From Smaragdicoccus niigatensis DSM 44881 = NBRC 103563 (GTDB lineage: Bacteria > Actinomycetota > Actinomycetes > Mycobacteriales > Mycobacteriaceae): a stretch of DNA of 64,000 nucleotides. Shown here in pieces: positions 50,928 to 59,624 of the stretch (position 1 is its first letter; the number at the start of each line of letters is the position of its first letter). Where the stretch lies: contig NZ_AQXZ01000013.1 in assembly GCF_000380645.1 (NCBI RefSeq), positions 186,001 through 250,000 on the forward strand, read 5' to 3'. A model generated the notes under the pieces. It did no database searches and was not told the origin of the DNA. It saw only the letters and a list, made by a program, of their open reading frames with translations. The position numbers and the translations under genes are program-made.

Positions 50928-51581
50928 CTACGCGTCTCGCCGCGCGAAGCCGGTCTCGTAAGCGAGAACCACCGCCTGCACACGGTCCCGCACTCCGAGC
51001 TTGGTGAGCAGGTTCGCCACGTGGGTTTTGACGGTCGTTTCGGAAACGAAGAGTTCGCCCGCGATCTCGGCGTTCGATCGTCCGCGGGCCAGGAGTCGAA
51101 GCACATCGGTCTCGCGACTCGTGAGATTCGACAGCTCCTTGGGTACGGCTTGCGATGTGGCCGGCGCGAACGCCTCGACCATGCGCTTGGTGATCGACGG
51201 CTCGATCAGCGAATCGCCACCGGCGGCTGCTCGGACCGCGGCAACGAGCCGCGACGATGGAGCGTCCTTCAACAGAAAGCCACTCGCACCGGCACGGATC
51301 GCGCGATAGACGTACTCATTGAGGTCGAACGTCGTGAGCACGACAACCTTGGGCGGCGTGCGGAGGCGCATCAACTGCTCGGTCGCGGCGAGCCCATCGA
51401 GGTTCGGCATGCGAATGTCCATGAGGACGACGTCCGGCCTGATCAGCTGCGCCTGCCGAACCGCCTCGACCCCGTCGTGAGCTTCGGCAACGACCTCGAT
51501 GTCCGGTTCCGCGTTGAGGATCACCGTGAAGCCGGCACGCAAAAGCTGCTGGTCATCGGCGATGAGAACCCGGATGGTCAC
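50928..51581 (-). CDS. NarL/FixJ-family response regulator
   Basis: The 217-residue regulator has a receiver domain (VLIADDQQLLRAGF, phosphoacceptor Asp in VVLMDIRMPNLDG, Thr in VVLTTFD, Lys in FLLKDA) and a LuxR helix-turn-helix (LTSRETDVLRLLARGRSNAEIAGELFVSETTVKTHVANLLTKLG). GTG 51581 (VTIRVLIADD) is chosen; a GTG two codons upstream is possible. It precedes the sensor genes on the same strand by 114 bp and is the partner of the intact kinase at 48023. Confidence 0.94.
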   Translation of the reverse strand: MTIRVLIADDQQLLRAGFTVILNAEPDIEVVAEAHDGVEAVRQAQLIRPDVVLMDIRMPNLDGLAATEQLMRLRTPPKVVVLTTFDLNEYVYRAIRAGASGFLLKDAPSSRLVAAVRAAAGGDSLIEPSITKRMVEAFAPATSQAVPKELSNLTSRETDVLRLLARGRSNAEIAGELFVSETTVKTHVANLLTKLGVRDRVQAVVLAYETGFARRDA

Positions 51582-51607
51582 CCGCACATTGTCACTGACG
51601 GCTGCGG

Positions 51608-52222
51608 TCAGCGCGCGCGAAGCGCGCGGTACGACGCCGGGCCAACCACCTCGGCAAGTCCTTCCGGCGTCCATTCGCTCCCGTCCGCGAGGAACAGCCG
51701 GATCCCGGTCTCGCAGATACCGAGGAAGACTTCGACGAGCACCGGGCCGGTCTCGTCCGGGTTCGACACCTGCCACCGCTTGAACAACGGCATCATGACC
51801 GCACCCACCTGCGCGGAGATCTGCTGGCGACCGCGCGAAATGGCCTCGGCGAGTGCGGCATCGGAGTCGAGGCCGAAGATGATGCGCCACGATGCCGGCC
51901 GCGCCTCGACGACCGTCAGCAGGGCCCGGAATCCGTCGGTGAAGAGTTGCTCGACACTGCCGGACTTCGGTGGCGGAAGCATCCCGAAGACATTGGCGAG
52001 GAGCTCGCCGCGCTCGCGCGCCAGCAGCGCCTCGAGCACCTCTCCCCGACTCGCGAAGCAGTCGTAGACGACCGGACGCGTCACCCCCATGCGCTCGGCG
52101 ATGGCCCCCATCGTCACCTTCGCGATGCCCTCGGTGGACGCGATCTCCAATGCGGTGTCGAGGACCAGGGGCCGGCGTCGCTCCGGACCGAGATGGACTG
52201 CGCGCGATTTCACCTCTGCCAT
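51608..52222 (-). CDS. TetR-family regulator, last gene of mpaB unit
   Basis: The 204-residue regulator starts MAEVKSRAVHLGPERRR; helix-turn-helix: ALEIASTEGIAKVTMGAIAERMGVTRPVVYDCFASRGEVLEALL. The C-terminal domain is unassigned. It begins 4 nt after the small membrane protein and is the third gene of an mpaB-membrane protein-tetR unit. The palindrome at 53554-53572 before mpaB is its likely operator, giving autorepression of the whole unit. Confidence 0.88.
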   Translation of the reverse strand: MAEVKSRAVHLGPERRRPLVLDTALEIASTEGIAKVTMGAIAERMGVTRPVVYDCFASRGEVLEALLARERGELLANVFGMLPPPKSGSVEQLFTDGFRALLTVVEARPASWRIIFGLDSDAALAEAISRGRQQISAQVGAVMMPLFKRWQVSNPDETGPVLVEVFLGICETGIRLFLADGSEWTPEGLAEVVGPASYRALRAR

Positions 52223-52226
52223 TTTT

Positions 52227-52439
52227 TCACCGCAGTGTGATGTCCGAGATGACAAGGGGCGGCCACGCGATGATCTCGCCGATGACGGAGAAGAACCAGT
52301 CGAGGCCATGGAGATTCTCGAGGTGGCTGTCATGCGTGAACAGCCAGATCAGTCCGATCAGGCAGTACGGGATGCCGATCGCAATGACCAGGTACATGAT
52401 CTGGCGGATGCTGATCCGATAGTCGAGGAACCTCTTCAA
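52227..52439 (-). CDS. Small membrane protein (70 residues) between mpaB and tetR
   Basis: The protein reads MKRFLDYRISIRQIMYLVIA and continues IGIPYCLIGLIWLFTHDSHL; two membrane helices are likely (the second near FFSVIGEIIAWPPLVI). The start is TTG 52439, supported by AGGAG six nt upstream and by its fit between the flanking genes. No family was recognised. In an operon with an MpaB oxygenase it may anchor or partner that enzyme (inferred). Confidence 0.7.
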   Translation of the reverse strand: MKRFLDYRISIRQIMYLVIAIGIPYCLIGLIWLFTHDSHLENLHGLDWFFSVIGEIIAWPPLVISDITLR

Positions 52440-52451
52440 CTCTGTCTCCTG

Positions 52452-53537
52452 TCAGGCGATGTCGCCGAGGATCGGCTGGGATTCGATGATGCCTTCGTCG
52501 CTTGGCGCCTGATGCGCGCCGAACACCCGATTGCGTTGACGTTCACGCAGTTCCAGATGCGCCTGTGACGGTAGCGCGTAGCCGTACCGCTCCTGCGCTT
52601 CCCGCGGAGTCAGCACTTCTTTGTTCCGCGGCGCGACCTCCATGAGCATGGGCGCCGCGACCGGCAGTGTCATCGGCGAGATCAGCCGGAGCAAGATCAG
52701 CTGGAGCCGAACACTGAAGCTGACCAGGGTGAAGCCGGCGCTGAGCCACGGGACGCACAGGGCGTCGAGCAGTCGACCGGTCGGTAGCCCGGACATCTGC
52801 CGCATCCAGCGCGGCATCGTCGCGAGCGTGCCACGCCGCAGGAACGCGGTGACGATCCACATGAACGGCCGCAGCACCAGCGGGATCGGCGGCAGCATGA
52901 CGTCCGCGCGCAGGAGATGCTTCATCGCGTTCTTGGCGATGTCGGACCCGATGAGCTGCGGCCGCATCTGCTCGAAGTACTCCGCGATGCCCGCGCGGGT
53001 TCGCGGCACGTCATCCGGGTCGCAGGTCTGCAGTTCGGCGGCGATTGCGCACTCTTCCCAGTACTGCGCTTCCTCGTCGTCGGAAAGCCGCCCCGGGCCG
53101 TACTTTTCGTACGCCATGAGGATCGAGTGCCAGGCGGTGAGGTGAATCCACAGCTGCGAGTGCGGGTCGTTCGCGTCGTAGTTCTTCCCCGTCACCGGGT
53201 CGACTCCGACGCCCTTCGAGTGGATCTTGACGAGCACGTCGGCCGCTTTGGACGTCGACCGCGAGTCACCGAACATGACCATCGCGAAGTAGCGCAGGGT
53301 TCGGTCGTAGCGCGTGCGCGGCCGATCGAAGATCGCTTGCGTCTCGTTCACGGACGCCACCAGGGCCGGGTCGAGTTCTTCGATGACGACCGCCCGCTGG
53401 AAGCCGATCGTCAGTCCCGTTGGGTAGCTCCACACCTTCCACGCGACCGAGTCCGGTCCGAAGAACCCGTAGTCCTCCGCCGGTTCGACCTTGGGCAAGA
53501 ACAACCAGTCACGCAGGGTCGCCTTCTGAGCCGGCAC
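52452..53537 (-). CDS. Oxygenase MpaB-family (DUF2236) protein
   Basis: The 361-residue protein has the MpaB/DUF2236 helical fold with histidine-based heme binding, as in the latex-clearing/rubber oxygenase relatives: FGPDSVAWKVWSYPTGLTIGFQRAVVIEELDPALV, MFGDSRSTSKAADVLVKIHSKGVG, WIHLTAWHSILMAYEKYGPG. The GTG at 53537 is preceded by AGGAGG at 5 nt. A palindromic operator lies 17 bp upstream. It leads the unit with the small membrane protein and TetR. Its substrate is unknown. Confidence 0.87.
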   Translation of the reverse strand: MPAQKATLRDWLFLPKVEPAEDYGFFGPDSVAWKVWSYPTGLTIGFQRAVVIEELDPALVASVNETQAIFDRPRTRYDRTLRYFAMVMFGDSRSTSKAADVLVKIHSKGVGVDPVTGKNYDANDPHSQLWIHLTAWHSILMAYEKYGPGRLSDDEEAQYWEECAIAAELQTCDPDDVPRTRAGIAEYFEQMRPQLIGSDIAKNAMKHLLRADVMLPPIPLVLRPFMWIVTAFLRRGTLATMPRWMRQMSGLPTGRLLDALCVPWLSAGFTLVSFSVRLQLILLRLISPMTLPVAAPMLMEVAPRNKEVLTPREAQERYGYALPSQAHLELRERQRNRVFGAHQAPSDEGIIESQPILGDIA

Positions 53538-53553
53538 CGCAACCTCCTGAGAT

Positions 53554-53572
53554 TTCCTACATGTTGTAGGAA
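53554..53572. promoter_or_regulatory. Perfect 8-3-8 palindrome, probable TetR operator of mpaB unit
   Basis: TTCCTACA and TGTAGGAA flank TGT. It lies 17 bp upstream of the mpaB start and between mpaB and the DUF5990 gene. The TetR encoded at the end of this unit is the obvious candidate binder. Confidence 0.62.
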
Positions 53573-53607
53573 TCATGCATCGCGACGCCGCTCTTGGCAA
53601 TGGGCAA

Positions 53608-54027
53608 TTACACGGACCATTCGATCGCGGGCGGACGGACCGCTGCGCAACGAGGCATTCCGTGCCCGTCCGTGAGATGGACACTGCCCGTGAGCTGCCC
53701 GGATTCGAGAGCCGCGGTCCACGTTTCGGCGGGGACGCCATCGAGCATGAGTTTCGCGCGGCGAAACATCGCATGACTCCCCGAGTCGTCGCGGCCCATC
53801 CAGTTCAGGTAGATGAACCGTGCACCAGGACGACCCTGGATGTGTGGACCGAGTACGTCAGATCCCTTGACGGTGCAATCGAGAATCCAGACCGGCGCTT
53901 CGGCATCCGCGGCAACGACTCCGTCGACCTGCCCAGAGGGGCTCTTCCGCTGCATTCCGACGTGGATGTCGGAATAGGGGCCGCAGGCGCGACCGGGAAG
54001 GTTCGTCCCTTCGATCCGAATTCGCAT
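53608..54027 (-). CDS. DUF5990-family protein
   Basis: The 139-residue protein starts MRIRIEGTNLPGRACGPY, then DIHVGMQRKSPSGQVDGVVA, and contains GARFIYLNWMGRDDSGSHAMFRRAKLML, the pattern of DUF5990, a small beta-rich family found beside catabolic genes in actinobacteria. It follows the BVMO gene by 9 nt and so belongs to the patatin-SDR-BVMO unit. The function is unknown. Confidence 0.78.
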   Translation of the reverse strand: MRIRIEGTNLPGRACGPYSDIHVGMQRKSPSGQVDGVVAADAEAPVWILDCTVKGSDVLGPHIQGRPGARFIYLNWMGRDDSGSHAMFRRAKLMLDGVPAETWTAALESGQLTGSVHLTDGHGMPRCAAVRPPAIEWSV

Positions 54028-54036
54028 GCCTGAAGT

Positions 54037-55509
54037 TTAGGAGTAGGCGTAGTCGTCGATCGGGAAGCGCCCGGCTTCCCACAGCCCCGATGCTGTCGGC
54101 GTCGGACGCAGCAGCGCTGCCTCGCCGTGTTGGTTGAAGTAATAGCTGTTCGCGCCGGAACAATCTCCGCGGTAGAAGACTGACGAGTCGAGCTTTTCGG
54201 TCATCCGGTCGAGGAACTCGTCGTTCGGCAGCTGCTTGACCTCGAACGTCTTGACCCGCCGTTTGCGCATCGCCCCGAACAACCGGGCCATGTGCTTCAT
54301 CTGCATCTCGATCGTCCAGAAGTAGGACAACCCGTTGTACGAATACGGACTGTTGAGGCTGATGAAGTTCGGGAAGTACGGGATCGTCACACCCTCGTAG
54401 GCCTGGAAACGATTCTCCCGCCACCACTTTCCGAGGTTGCGACCCTGCCGTCCGACGATTTCGAACGCCGGGAAGTTCGCGTCCCACAGGTCGAATCCCG
54501 TGCACAGGATGAGGGTGTCGATCTGAGACTTGCGACCGTCGACCGTGACGATCCCGTCCGGCTCGATGTGGTCGATCGAGGTTGTTTCCAGCGTGACGTG
54601 CCGCTTGCTGAACGTCGGGTAGTACTCGTTCGAGAACGTCGGCCGCTTGCAACCGAACGAGTACTGCGGCGTCAGCTTGCGACGCAGCTCTGGGTCCGGC
54701 ACCTGATTGCGCAAGTGCGCTCGCGCCAGAAGTTCTGCACCCTTGTTCGTTGCCCGCGCCTGCTTGTAATGCAGGACGCCGACGACCATCAATGCTTCGA
54801 GATACGCCGAATTGGCGAGGCGGGCCGCCTTCTGTGCGAACGGCACATGCGCGAACGCGAACTGCACCGGCTTCGGGATCGGGCCATCGACCTTCGGCAC
54901 GACCCAGATCGGCGTGCGCTGATAGACCGTCAGCTCCGAAACCAATTTGGCGACCTCGGGAACCAACTGCACAGCGGTTGCCCCGGTGCCTATGAGCGCG
55001 GCTTTGCGACCCCGAAGTTCGTACGTGTCGTCCCACTTGGCGGAGTGAATCACCTTGCCGGCGAAGGTCTCGATACCCGGAATATCGGGCACCTTCGGCT
55101 GCGACAGGAAGCCGGTCGCGGTGAACAGATACCGCGCAACGAGGACCTCACCAGTCGCGAGGTGAACGTTCCACACCTGAGCCTTCTCGTCCCAGATCGC
55201 CTGCTCCACCGCCGTGTTGAAGCGCATGTGCCGTCGCAGGTCGTATTTCGCGGCGACGCGCTCGGCGTACTTCTTGAGCTCCGGGCCGGGTGCGTACATA
55301 CGCGACCAGTACGGATTCGGCTCGAACGAATACGAGTACGTGACGGAGGCAATGTCGACGGCGAGACCGGGATACCGGTTGACGTGCCAGGTGCCACCCA
55401 GCCCGTCCTCGCGTTCGAGGATGAGGATGTTGTCGATCTTCATCCGCTTAAGCGCGATCGCAGCACCCATGCCACCAAATCCAGCGCCGACGATGATTGC
55501 CTCGTACAT
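54037..55509 (-). CDS. Flavin-containing Baeyer-Villiger monooxygenase
   Basis: The 490-residue enzyme has GAGFGGMG, REDGLGGTWHVNRYPG, GTGATA and the fingerprint FAGKVIHSAKWD (FxGxxxHxxxW[PD]). It should convert a cyclic or steroid-like ketone to an ester or lactone with NADPH. ATG 55509 starts MYEAIIVG; longer frames run into the SDR gene. It lies 7 nt after the SDR gene in the patatin-SDR-BVMO-DUF5990 unit: alcohol oxidation, ester formation and ester hydrolysis would be carried out by neighbouring gene products. Confidence 0.88.
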   Translation of the reverse strand: MYEAIIVGAGFGGMGAAIALKRMKIDNILILEREDGLGGTWHVNRYPGLAVDIASVTYSYSFEPNPYWSRMYAPGPELKKYAERVAAKYDLRRHMRFNTAVEQAIWDEKAQVWNVHLATGEVLVARYLFTATGFLSQPKVPDIPGIETFAGKVIHSAKWDDTYELRGRKAALIGTGATAVQLVPEVAKLVSELTVYQRTPIWVVPKVDGPIPKPVQFAFAHVPFAQKAARLANSAYLEALMVVGVLHYKQARATNKGAELLARAHLRNQVPDPELRRKLTPQYSFGCKRPTFSNEYYPTFSKRHVTLETTSIDHIEPDGIVTVDGRKSQIDTLILCTGFDLWDANFPAFEIVGRQGRNLGKWWRENRFQAYEGVTIPYFPNFISLNSPYSYNGLSYFWTIEMQMKHMARLFGAMRKRRVKTFEVKQLPNDEFLDRMTEKLDSSVFYRGDCSGANSYYFNQHGEAALLRPTPTASGLWEAGRFPIDDYAYS

Positions 55510-55516
55510 CACGGCC

Positions 55517-56392
55517 TCACTGACGTGTCTGCGAATTGACCGCCGCGTCGTAGGCACCGCGAACGGCGTGGTCGATCGAGGTGAGCGCGCGACGGTCACC
55601 GAGGATTCGCCGACCGAGTTTCATGATCGGTTCGGGTGTCACGGCGTTGACCAGGTCCCAGCCCGCGAGGTAACCGGGCACCGGAATCTCCGCCGCGCGT
55701 GTGTCGACACTGGCGACGATCGCCTTCGCGACGTCTTCGGGGTCGACCGTCGGCATGCCGTGGCCGAGTGGCACACCCGACGAAAGCCGCGTCCGGACAG
55801 CACTCGGCAGGACCGCGCTGACGCTGACGCCGGCGGGCTCGAATTCCTGCCGCACCGAGGCGGTCAGCCCGACCGCGGCGAACTTGCTGGCGTTGTAGAC
55901 GGCCATGCCCGGCACCGCGAGCTTGCCGGCCATCGACGCTACGTTGACGATGTGGCCGTGACCCCGCTCGACCATGTGCGGCAGGACGAGACGCATGCCG
56001 TTGATCAGGCCGAACACATTGACGTCCATGGTGGCGCGACTGAGGCCGTCTGGTTCGTCGAGGAATCCACCGAGCGGCATGATGCCGGCATTGTTGACCA
56101 GGACGTCGATACCCGGACCCGACCGCAGGATCTTCTGAACGAAGGCCGCGAACGAGTCCTTGTCGGTCACATCAAGCGGCAGACCCATCGACAGCGCACC
56201 GAGGTTGCGAGCGGCTTCCTTCGCCGCGTCGCCGTCGAGATCACCGATGACGACGCGCGCGCCCTGCTTGGCAAACGCCTGAGCGGTCGCGTAGCCGATG
56301 CCCCGAGCGCCGCCGGTGATGACGACGACTGCACCGCGAAGCCCAAACTTCGGGTAGTTCGTCGAAAGCTTGGGAATGCTGGGGAGATTCAC
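55517..56392 (-). CDS. Short-chain dehydrogenase/reductase
   Basis: The 291-residue NAD(P)-dependent enzyme shows TGGARGIGYATA (TGxxxGxG), NNAG, VNVASMAGKL and YNASK (catalytic Tyr and Lys). GMPTVDPEDVAKAIV and the C-terminal region resemble SDRs linked to BVMO genes, such as those of mymA-type clusters. GTG 56392 overlaps the patatin stop (GTGA). The substrate is unknown. Confidence 0.9.
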   Translation of the reverse strand: MNLPSIPKLSTNYPKFGLRGAVVVITGGARGIGYATAQAFAKQGARVVIGDLDGDAAKEAARNLGALSMGLPLDVTDKDSFAAFVQKILRSGPGIDVLVNNAGIMPLGGFLDEPDGLSRATMDVNVFGLINGMRLVLPHMVERGHGHIVNVASMAGKLAVPGMAVYNASKFAAVGLTASVRQEFEPAGVSVSAVLPSAVRTRLSSGVPLGHGMPTVDPEDVAKAIVASVDTRAAEIPVPGYLAGWDLVNAVTPEPIMKLGRRILGDRRALTSIDHAVRGAYDAAVNSQTRQ

Positions 56393-57306
56393 TGGAGGGC
56401 TTCCTTCCGGAGGGTGTTCGGGACGTTCGCCAACGCGGTTTCGAGGGCTGGAAGTCGACGCCGGGGGTCCATGTAGTTCATACCCATGGTCCGGAGTTCG
56501 GGGACGGTCGGATGTACTCGGATCACGCGCGTTCCGGAGGCCTCGAGCAGCTTGACCTCACGGTGCAGTACCGGCGACATCGCGGTGCGGATGAGGTTCT
56601 CGGCGCGGTGGCCGAACTCGCCGCCTTGGGACGCCATCGGCGCCACGATGACGACTTCATCGAGTCCGAGATGAGCGAGAAGGTCGGCCGATCCGGTCGA
56701 CACCGCGCCGCCGTCGATGTAGCGGCGTCCAGCGATTTTCACCGGCGGATACCAGCCCGGAATCGCCCACGAGGCGCGGACCGCATCGCGCATATCTACG
56801 GACGGTGCTCCCGGCGAGCCGAACGCGACCCGTTTGCCGGTGGCCAGGTCGGCCGCCACGATCCAGGTCGCCGGGTGATCGACCCAGCCGCCGCCCGGGA
56901 CCAGGCCATCGACCAGCATGTCGACGAAATCGGGGTTGCTTCGCCCGGCCGGGGCAAGGCCCGCAAGGATTTCCAAGCGCGACCGGCGGCGGAGGCCACC
57001 GAGCGCAAGTCCGACTGAGGAAGGCAGCCCAAAGGGGATGGCCGGGATCGTGGACGGCGGTTTGGTGAAGAACGTGCGGATCGGTTCTCGCGCGGACGGG
57101 CGTCCGAACTGCGCGTCAACCATCTCCGAGACCGGTGCACCGGCGCCGATCATCGTCGCGGCTGTCGAACCCCCCGACGTCCCGATGATGACGTCCGCAG
57201 TGCGGACATCCCAATCGAGGAACTCCTCGACCGCCGAAAGTGCGCCGACCTGCCACGCCCCGCCGACGGTTCCACCGCAGCCGAGTACCAATCCACGCTT
57301 GGTCAT
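56389..57306 (-). CDS. Patatin-like phospholipase/esterase
   Basis: The 305-residue hydrolase has the oxyanion hole GCGGTVGGAW, the nucleophile GTSGGS (GxSxG) and the catalytic Asp in YIDGGAVS (DGG). Patatins hydrolyse acyl esters of lipids. It begins the unit transcribed to the left and is divergent from a TetR gene with a palindrome between them. In this setting it may hydrolyse the ester made by the BVMO (inferred). Confidence 0.9.
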   Translation of the reverse strand: MTKRGLVLGCGGTVGGAWQVGALSAVEEFLDWDVRTADVIIGTSGGSTAATMIGAGAPVSEMVDAQFGRPSAREPIRTFFTKPPSTIPAIPFGLPSSVGLALGGLRRRSRLEILAGLAPAGRSNPDFVDMLVDGLVPGGGWVDHPATWIVAADLATGKRVAFGSPGAPSVDMRDAVRASWAIPGWYPPVKIAGRRYIDGGAVSTGSADLLAHLGLDEVVIVAPMASQGGEFGHRAENLIRTAMSPVLHREVKLLEASGTRVIRVHPTVPELRTMGMNYMDPRRRLPALETALANVPNTLRKEALQ

Positions 57307-57322
57307 TCACAACTCCCTTGTT

Positions 57323-57341
57323 GGCATACCGACGGTATTCC
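57323..57341. promoter_or_regulatory. 19-bp palindrome between patatin operon and TetR gene
   Basis: GGCATACCG and CGGTATTCC flank one A; 8 of 9 positions pair, with a perfect ATACCG-A-CGGTAT core. It lies 17 bp from the patatin start and 39 bp from the TetR start, and is a good candidate for shared repression. Confidence 0.58.
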
Positions 57342-57379
57342 GATGCACAGAGCATGTCAACGGTTCTAGAATTCGAGCC

Positions 57380-57958
57380 GTGGCCCGACTCAGCCGAACG
57401 GAAAGCCAGGCTCAGACCAGAAAACAACTTCTCGCGACCGCCCGTGAGTTGTTCTTCGCCGATGGCTATGTTCAGACGTCGCTGGAGAAGGTCGCAGATG
57501 CCGCCGGCTATTCGAAGGGTGCGGTCTACTCGAACTTCCGGAACAAAATCGAGCTGTGCACGGCCGTCCTCGATGAAGTCCGCGCGGAGCGCATCGAAGA
57601 AGTCATGGCGATCATCGCGCTCGACAGCGCGGAATTGCAGATGAAGGCCTTCGACGAATGGGCCCGCCGCGTCGTCGGAGACCCGGGCTGGACGAGCCTC
57701 GAAGTCGAGTTCGTGAGCAATACCCGAAGGAACGAGGACGTTCGGGACGCGCTGGGCGACCGGCTCGACAGCATCGTCAATCTCATGGCCGCCGGCATTG
57801 ACGCCAGCGGCGTCGACACTCGACTCCCCGGACATGAAACGGCTCTGACACTCTTGGCGCTCGGCACCGGACTCGGGCTCTTCCGCTCGATCAACCCGTC
57901 GATTCCAGTCGACGGGTTGATCGACACGATGAAGATCATCCTGCGCAAGCACCAGTAA
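57380..57958 (+). CDS. TetR-family regulator of the patatin-SDR-BVMO unit
   Basis: The 192-residue regulator has RKQLLATARELFFADGYVQTSLEKVADAAGYSKGAVYSNFRNKIELCTAVL as N-terminal helix-turn-helix (given here in pieces: RKQLLATARELFFADGY; VADAAGYSKGAVYSNF). GTG 57380 begins VARLSRTESQAQTRK. The frame is open upstream, but that part lies in the operator region and patatin gene. It is divergent from the patatin operon and convergent with the GMC gene, with 4 nt between ends. Confidence 0.9.
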   Translation: MARLSRTESQAQTRKQLLATARELFFADGYVQTSLEKVADAAGYSKGAVYSNFRNKIELCTAVLDEVRAERIEEVMAIIALDSAELQMKAFDEWARRVVGDPGWTSLEVEFVSNTRRNEDVRDALGDRLDSIVNLMAAGIDASGVDTRLPGHETALTLLALGTGLGLFRSINPSIPVDGLIDTMKIILRKHQ

Positions 57959-57962
57959 ATGC

Positions 57963-59624
57963 CTAAACCAGGCGCAGTTCTCCCGGTGCGCCCGCGGGAA
58001 CCACGGGGTTCAGCGGTTTGACCGGCGCGATCCGCTGGTAGGCCTCACCGAGCGCCGGACGTGGGTCCGCCTCCCCCTTGTTCGGCCAGAACGCCAACGC
58101 CCGTTCCGCCTGCGCGGTGATCGTCAGCGACGGGTTCACACCCAGGTTCGCGGTGATCGCACTGCCGTCGACGACGTGCAGGCCGGGGTATCCATAGACG
58201 CGCTGGTAGGGATCGACGACGCCGGTCTCCGCCGAATCACCGATTGTGCACCCACCGATGTAGTGGGCGGTGGCCGGGATGTTGAAGACATCGGTCGCGA
58301 TGTTCTGCGTGATGCCATCGCACTGGGCCGCATACTCCCGCGCCAGGTCGTGCGCGATCGGAAGCCAGTCCGGGTTCGGTTCACCGGTACCGGGCTTGGT
58401 CTTCAACTGTCCGTGCTTGAGGAACGACGTCAGCGAGTTGTCGAGCGACTGCATGACCAGCAGGATCACTGAAGACTCCGAGGCGCCCTTCGGGTTCTGG
58501 GTCCGCACGAATGTGATCGGATGCCGCGCAATCGTCATCAAGAGCCGAGTGAACCGGAACGAACCACCGTCGACCAACGGGACCGTCTGCAGGAACAAGG
58601 AGTTCTGTCCCTTGCCGTAGGTACACACCTCGACGTGCGTCGTCGGCTCCGGATGGATCGACGAGGTGATCGCGACGCCCTGGGCGAAGTCCTTCCGGGT
58701 CTTGCTCGACACGGCGATGATCGCTTCGGAGTTGCTTCTCGTGAGCTCACCGAGTCGAGGCGACAGATCAGGGAGCGTTCCGTCGTCCTTGAGCTTGTGC
58801 AGCAACTTCTGCGTACCCAGCGCGGCAGCCGAGAACACGACCTGCTGCGCCGTGAACGTCTTGCGGCGCTTACGCAACTTGCCGTTCGCGCGTTTGGTTT
58901 CCACGAAGTATCCGCCCTGTCCGTCCGGCTTGACCGAAGTCACCGTGGTCAGGGGGTGGACCTCGGCACCCTTGCTCTCCGCGAGGTACAGGTAGTTCGT
59001 CGTGGTGACGTTCTTCGCATTGTGCTTGCAGCCGGTGAAGCATTCCGAGCAGTGGATGCAACCCGAACGCGTCGGACCCGCGCCACCGAAGTAGGGGTCG
59101 GCGACCTCTTCACCCTCGAGGCCCTCGTTGAAGAACACCCCGACGTTGGTCTTGTGGAAGGTGTCCGCGACGCCGCGGTCTTTCGCCACCTGGAGGAGGA
59201 TCTCGTCGACCGGCCCGACGCGTGGGTTGGTCTCGACGCCGAGCATTCTCTTCGCCTGGTCGTAGAACGGCGCGAGTTCGGACTGCCAGTCAGTGATGTG
59301 CGCCCACGCCTTATCCCGATAGAACTCGGGAAGGGGCTCGTACAGCGTGTTGCCGTAAATGATCGAGCCGCCGCCCACCCCCGAACCGCTGAACACGACA
59401 CACTTGCCCAGCACGCTGATCCGCTGAGGGCCGGTGAGGCCGAGTTTCGGCGCCCAGATCGACTTCCGGATGTTCCAGTTCGTCTTCGGGAAGTTCTCCG
59501 CGGTCCAGCGCCGGCCGGACTCGATGACGCCGACCTTGTAGCCCTTCTCCGTCAGGCGCAGCGCCGTGACGCTGCCTCCGAAGCCGGATCCGATGACCAG
59601 GACGTCGTAGTCGTAATCGGTCAT
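57963..59624 (-). CDS. ChoD-like GMC oxidoreductase
   Basis: The 553-residue FAD enzyme has GSGFGGSVTALRL for ADP binding, SGVGGGSIIYGNTLY, and a C-terminal DGSAITANLGVNPSLTITAQAERA. It resembles M. tuberculosis ChoD (Rv3409c), once called cholesterol oxidase though that activity is disputed. The cysteine-rich CIHCSECFTGCKHNAK near residue 190 suggests a bound metal or cluster, as in this subfamily. It is coupled (ATGA) to the BVMO gene upstream, consistent with hydroxy to keto oxidation before Baeyer-Villiger insertion. Confidence 0.88.
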   Translation of the reverse strand: MTDYDYDVLVIGSGFGGSVTALRLTEKGYKVGVIESGRRWTAENFPKTNWNIRKSIWAPKLGLTGPQRISVLGKCVVFSGSGVGGGSIIYGNTLYEPLPEFYRDKAWAHITDWQSELAPFYDQAKRMLGVETNPRVGPVDEILLQVAKDRGVADTFHKTNVGVFFNEGLEGEEVADPYFGGAGPTRSGCIHCSECFTGCKHNAKNVTTTNYLYLAESKGAEVHPLTTVTSVKPDGQGGYFVETKRANGKLRKRRKTFTAQQVVFSAAALGTQKLLHKLKDDGTLPDLSPRLGELTRSNSEAIIAVSSKTRKDFAQGVAITSSIHPEPTTHVEVCTYGKGQNSLFLQTVPLVDGGSFRFTRLLMTIARHPITFVRTQNPKGASESSVILLVMQSLDNSLTSFLKHGQLKTKPGTGEPNPDWLPIAHDLAREYAAQCDGITQNIATDVFNIPATAHYIGGCTIGDSAETGVVDPYQRVYGYPGLHVVDGSAITANLGVNPSLTITAQAERALAFWPNKGEADPRPALGEAYQRIAPVKPLNPVVPAGAPGELRLV

